Under the pieces are notes generated by a model that saw only the letters and a list, made by a program, of their open reading frames with translations, did no database searches and had not been told where the DNA came from. This document shows positions 6,137 to 6,736 of a stretch of DNA of 6,736 nucleotides, piece after piece; positions within the stretch are counted from its first letter, which is position 1; each line of letters begins with the position of its first letter. The position numbers and the translations under genes are program-made. This DNA is from Fibrobacteraceae bacterium (GTDB lineage: Bacteria; Fibrobacterota; Fibrobacteria; Fibrobacterales; Fibrobacteraceae): assembly GCA_023231365.1 (NCBI GenBank), contig JALNVO010000147.1, positions 1 through 6,736 of the forward strand, given 5' to 3'.

Positions 6137-6736
6137 ATCTCAAAAATCCGTGATACAATCGCTGAAATAATTTTTCCAGCCGAACTACCTTAAGTGCATT
6201 CCAGATAAATAATTTAATTTTTTCCTGTTTTTGTTTTACAAAGACATACTTACGAAGCACATAGCGAAACCCATACTTTCTGTACTCATCCCAAAAGGCA
6301 TCGTAATTTGGCGACAACGTTGATGGACGCAGCAAATTCGGTTGGATCCACCAATTTTCATTCTGAATATTCATAACATCCAAGGATTTCGATACAGAAT
6401 CAAAAAGACGTTGGCCGCCAAGCGAATTCACAAGCACCAAATTCACGCCAGCATCACCATCATTGAATGATGGATATTCTTTTTCTATCCCCCAACAATC
6501 TCCGACAGTTATATCGCCACACCGATCCAAATTCGCATACTTGCAATTTCCACATGCTGGCCGGAGAAAATGTTGATAAAACAAATTTGCATAAAAAGTG
6601 TATTTACATTTTTCCATATTGGCGAGTAAAAAAGACTCCTGATGGCCAGAGGCAAGCCACCCCTCGCTTTTATCTCTCAAATTAGGAAGAATGACTTTAT
6701 ATTTTAATCGATGCTCTATATATCCAATATAATCCA
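6135..6736 (-). CDS. FrhB/FdhB C-terminal domain protein of polysaccharide loci, 5'-truncated by the window edge
   Basis: The frame is open from the right edge to the TGA at 6135-6137, giving 199 visible residues. The TTG at 6680 is an internal Leu, because conserved-looking sequence continues upstream and joins it as ILPNLRDKSEGW, the family's FRDK..GW block. Further blocks are NLFYQHFLRPACGNCKYANL, CGDITVGDCWGIEK, and DAGVNLVLVNSLGGQRLF. This is the C-terminal half of the coenzyme F420 hydrogenase/dehydrogenase beta-subunit family (PF04432). Homologues in polysaccharide loci often sit beside pyruvyltransferases and glycosyltransferases, and their reaction is not established. Four Cys fall within about 20 residues (C-x2-C-x7-C-x7-C), so an iron-sulfur or metal site is possible. 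The missing N-terminal half should hold the ferredoxin-like Cys motifs, if present. It directly precedes the GT4 gene on the same strand. Confidence 0.85.
   Translation of the reverse strand, partial: DYIGYIEHRLKYKVILPNLRDKSEGWLASGHQESFLLANMEKCKYTFYANLFYQHFLRPACGNCKYANLDRCGDITVGDCWGIEKEYPSFNDGDAGVNLVLVNSLGGQRLFDSVSKSLDVMNIQNENWWIQPNLLRPSTLSPNYDAFWDEYRKYGFRYVLRKYVFVKQKQEKIKLFIWNALKVVRLEKLFQRLYHGFLR

Noticed and set aside
6678..6680. TTG as the start of the FrhB-like gene
   Set aside because: The frame stays open to the window edge and the upstream residues complete a family block, so this is an internal Leu codon in a truncated gene.

Overview
The window is part of a bacterial surface-polysaccharide locus (O-antigen, capsule or exopolysaccharide). 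It holds eight protein-coding genes, all related to glycan assembly or decoration. No RNA genes, insertion sequences, CRISPR arrays or transport and polymerisation genes (Wzx, Wzy, ABC) are visible. The host cannot be named with confidence. Shine-Dalgarno-like sites (AGGA, AAGG, GAGG) and ATG starts point to an ordinary genetic-code bacterium. The gene mix is common in gut and rumen anaerobes and other Gram-negatives, but that is only a weak inference.

Layout. Left part, plus strand: the 3' part of an FkbH-family HAD-phosphatase/acyltransferase (entering from the left edge), a small acyl carrier protein, and a LicD-family phosphotransferase. Next, on the minus strand, is a single TagD-like glycerol-3-phosphate cytidylyltransferase that ends tail-to-tail with licD. 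Then, back on the plus strand, come a DXD-type (GT32/OCH1-like) sugar transferase and a WbsX-family protein. Last, on the minus strand, are a GT4 glycosyltransferase and, cut by the right edge, an FrhB/FdhB C-terminal-domain protein of the kind found in polysaccharide clusters. The orientation pattern is + + + - + + - -, with two convergent junctions of only 6-7 bp.

How the genes may work together. The FkbH protein and the ACP form the classic pair that loads a three-carbon glyceryl unit from a glycolytic phosphate ester onto a carrier protein. TagD makes CDP-glycerol. LicD-fold enzymes transfer a phospho-alcohol from a CDP donor to a sugar. Together these suggest that the glycan carries glyceryl and/or glycerol-phosphate substituents, while GT32, GT4 and perhaps WbsX build the sugar backbone. 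This pathway is inferred from family membership and neighbourhood.

Composition is mosaic. The FkbH gene is GC-rich (39 of 60 bases are G/C at 241-300), while the middle and right genes are AT-rich (15 of 60 at 3421-3480). The change falls around the ACP/licD boundary, as is typical of loci assembled by horizontal exchange. No gene-free stretch exceeds about 115 bp.
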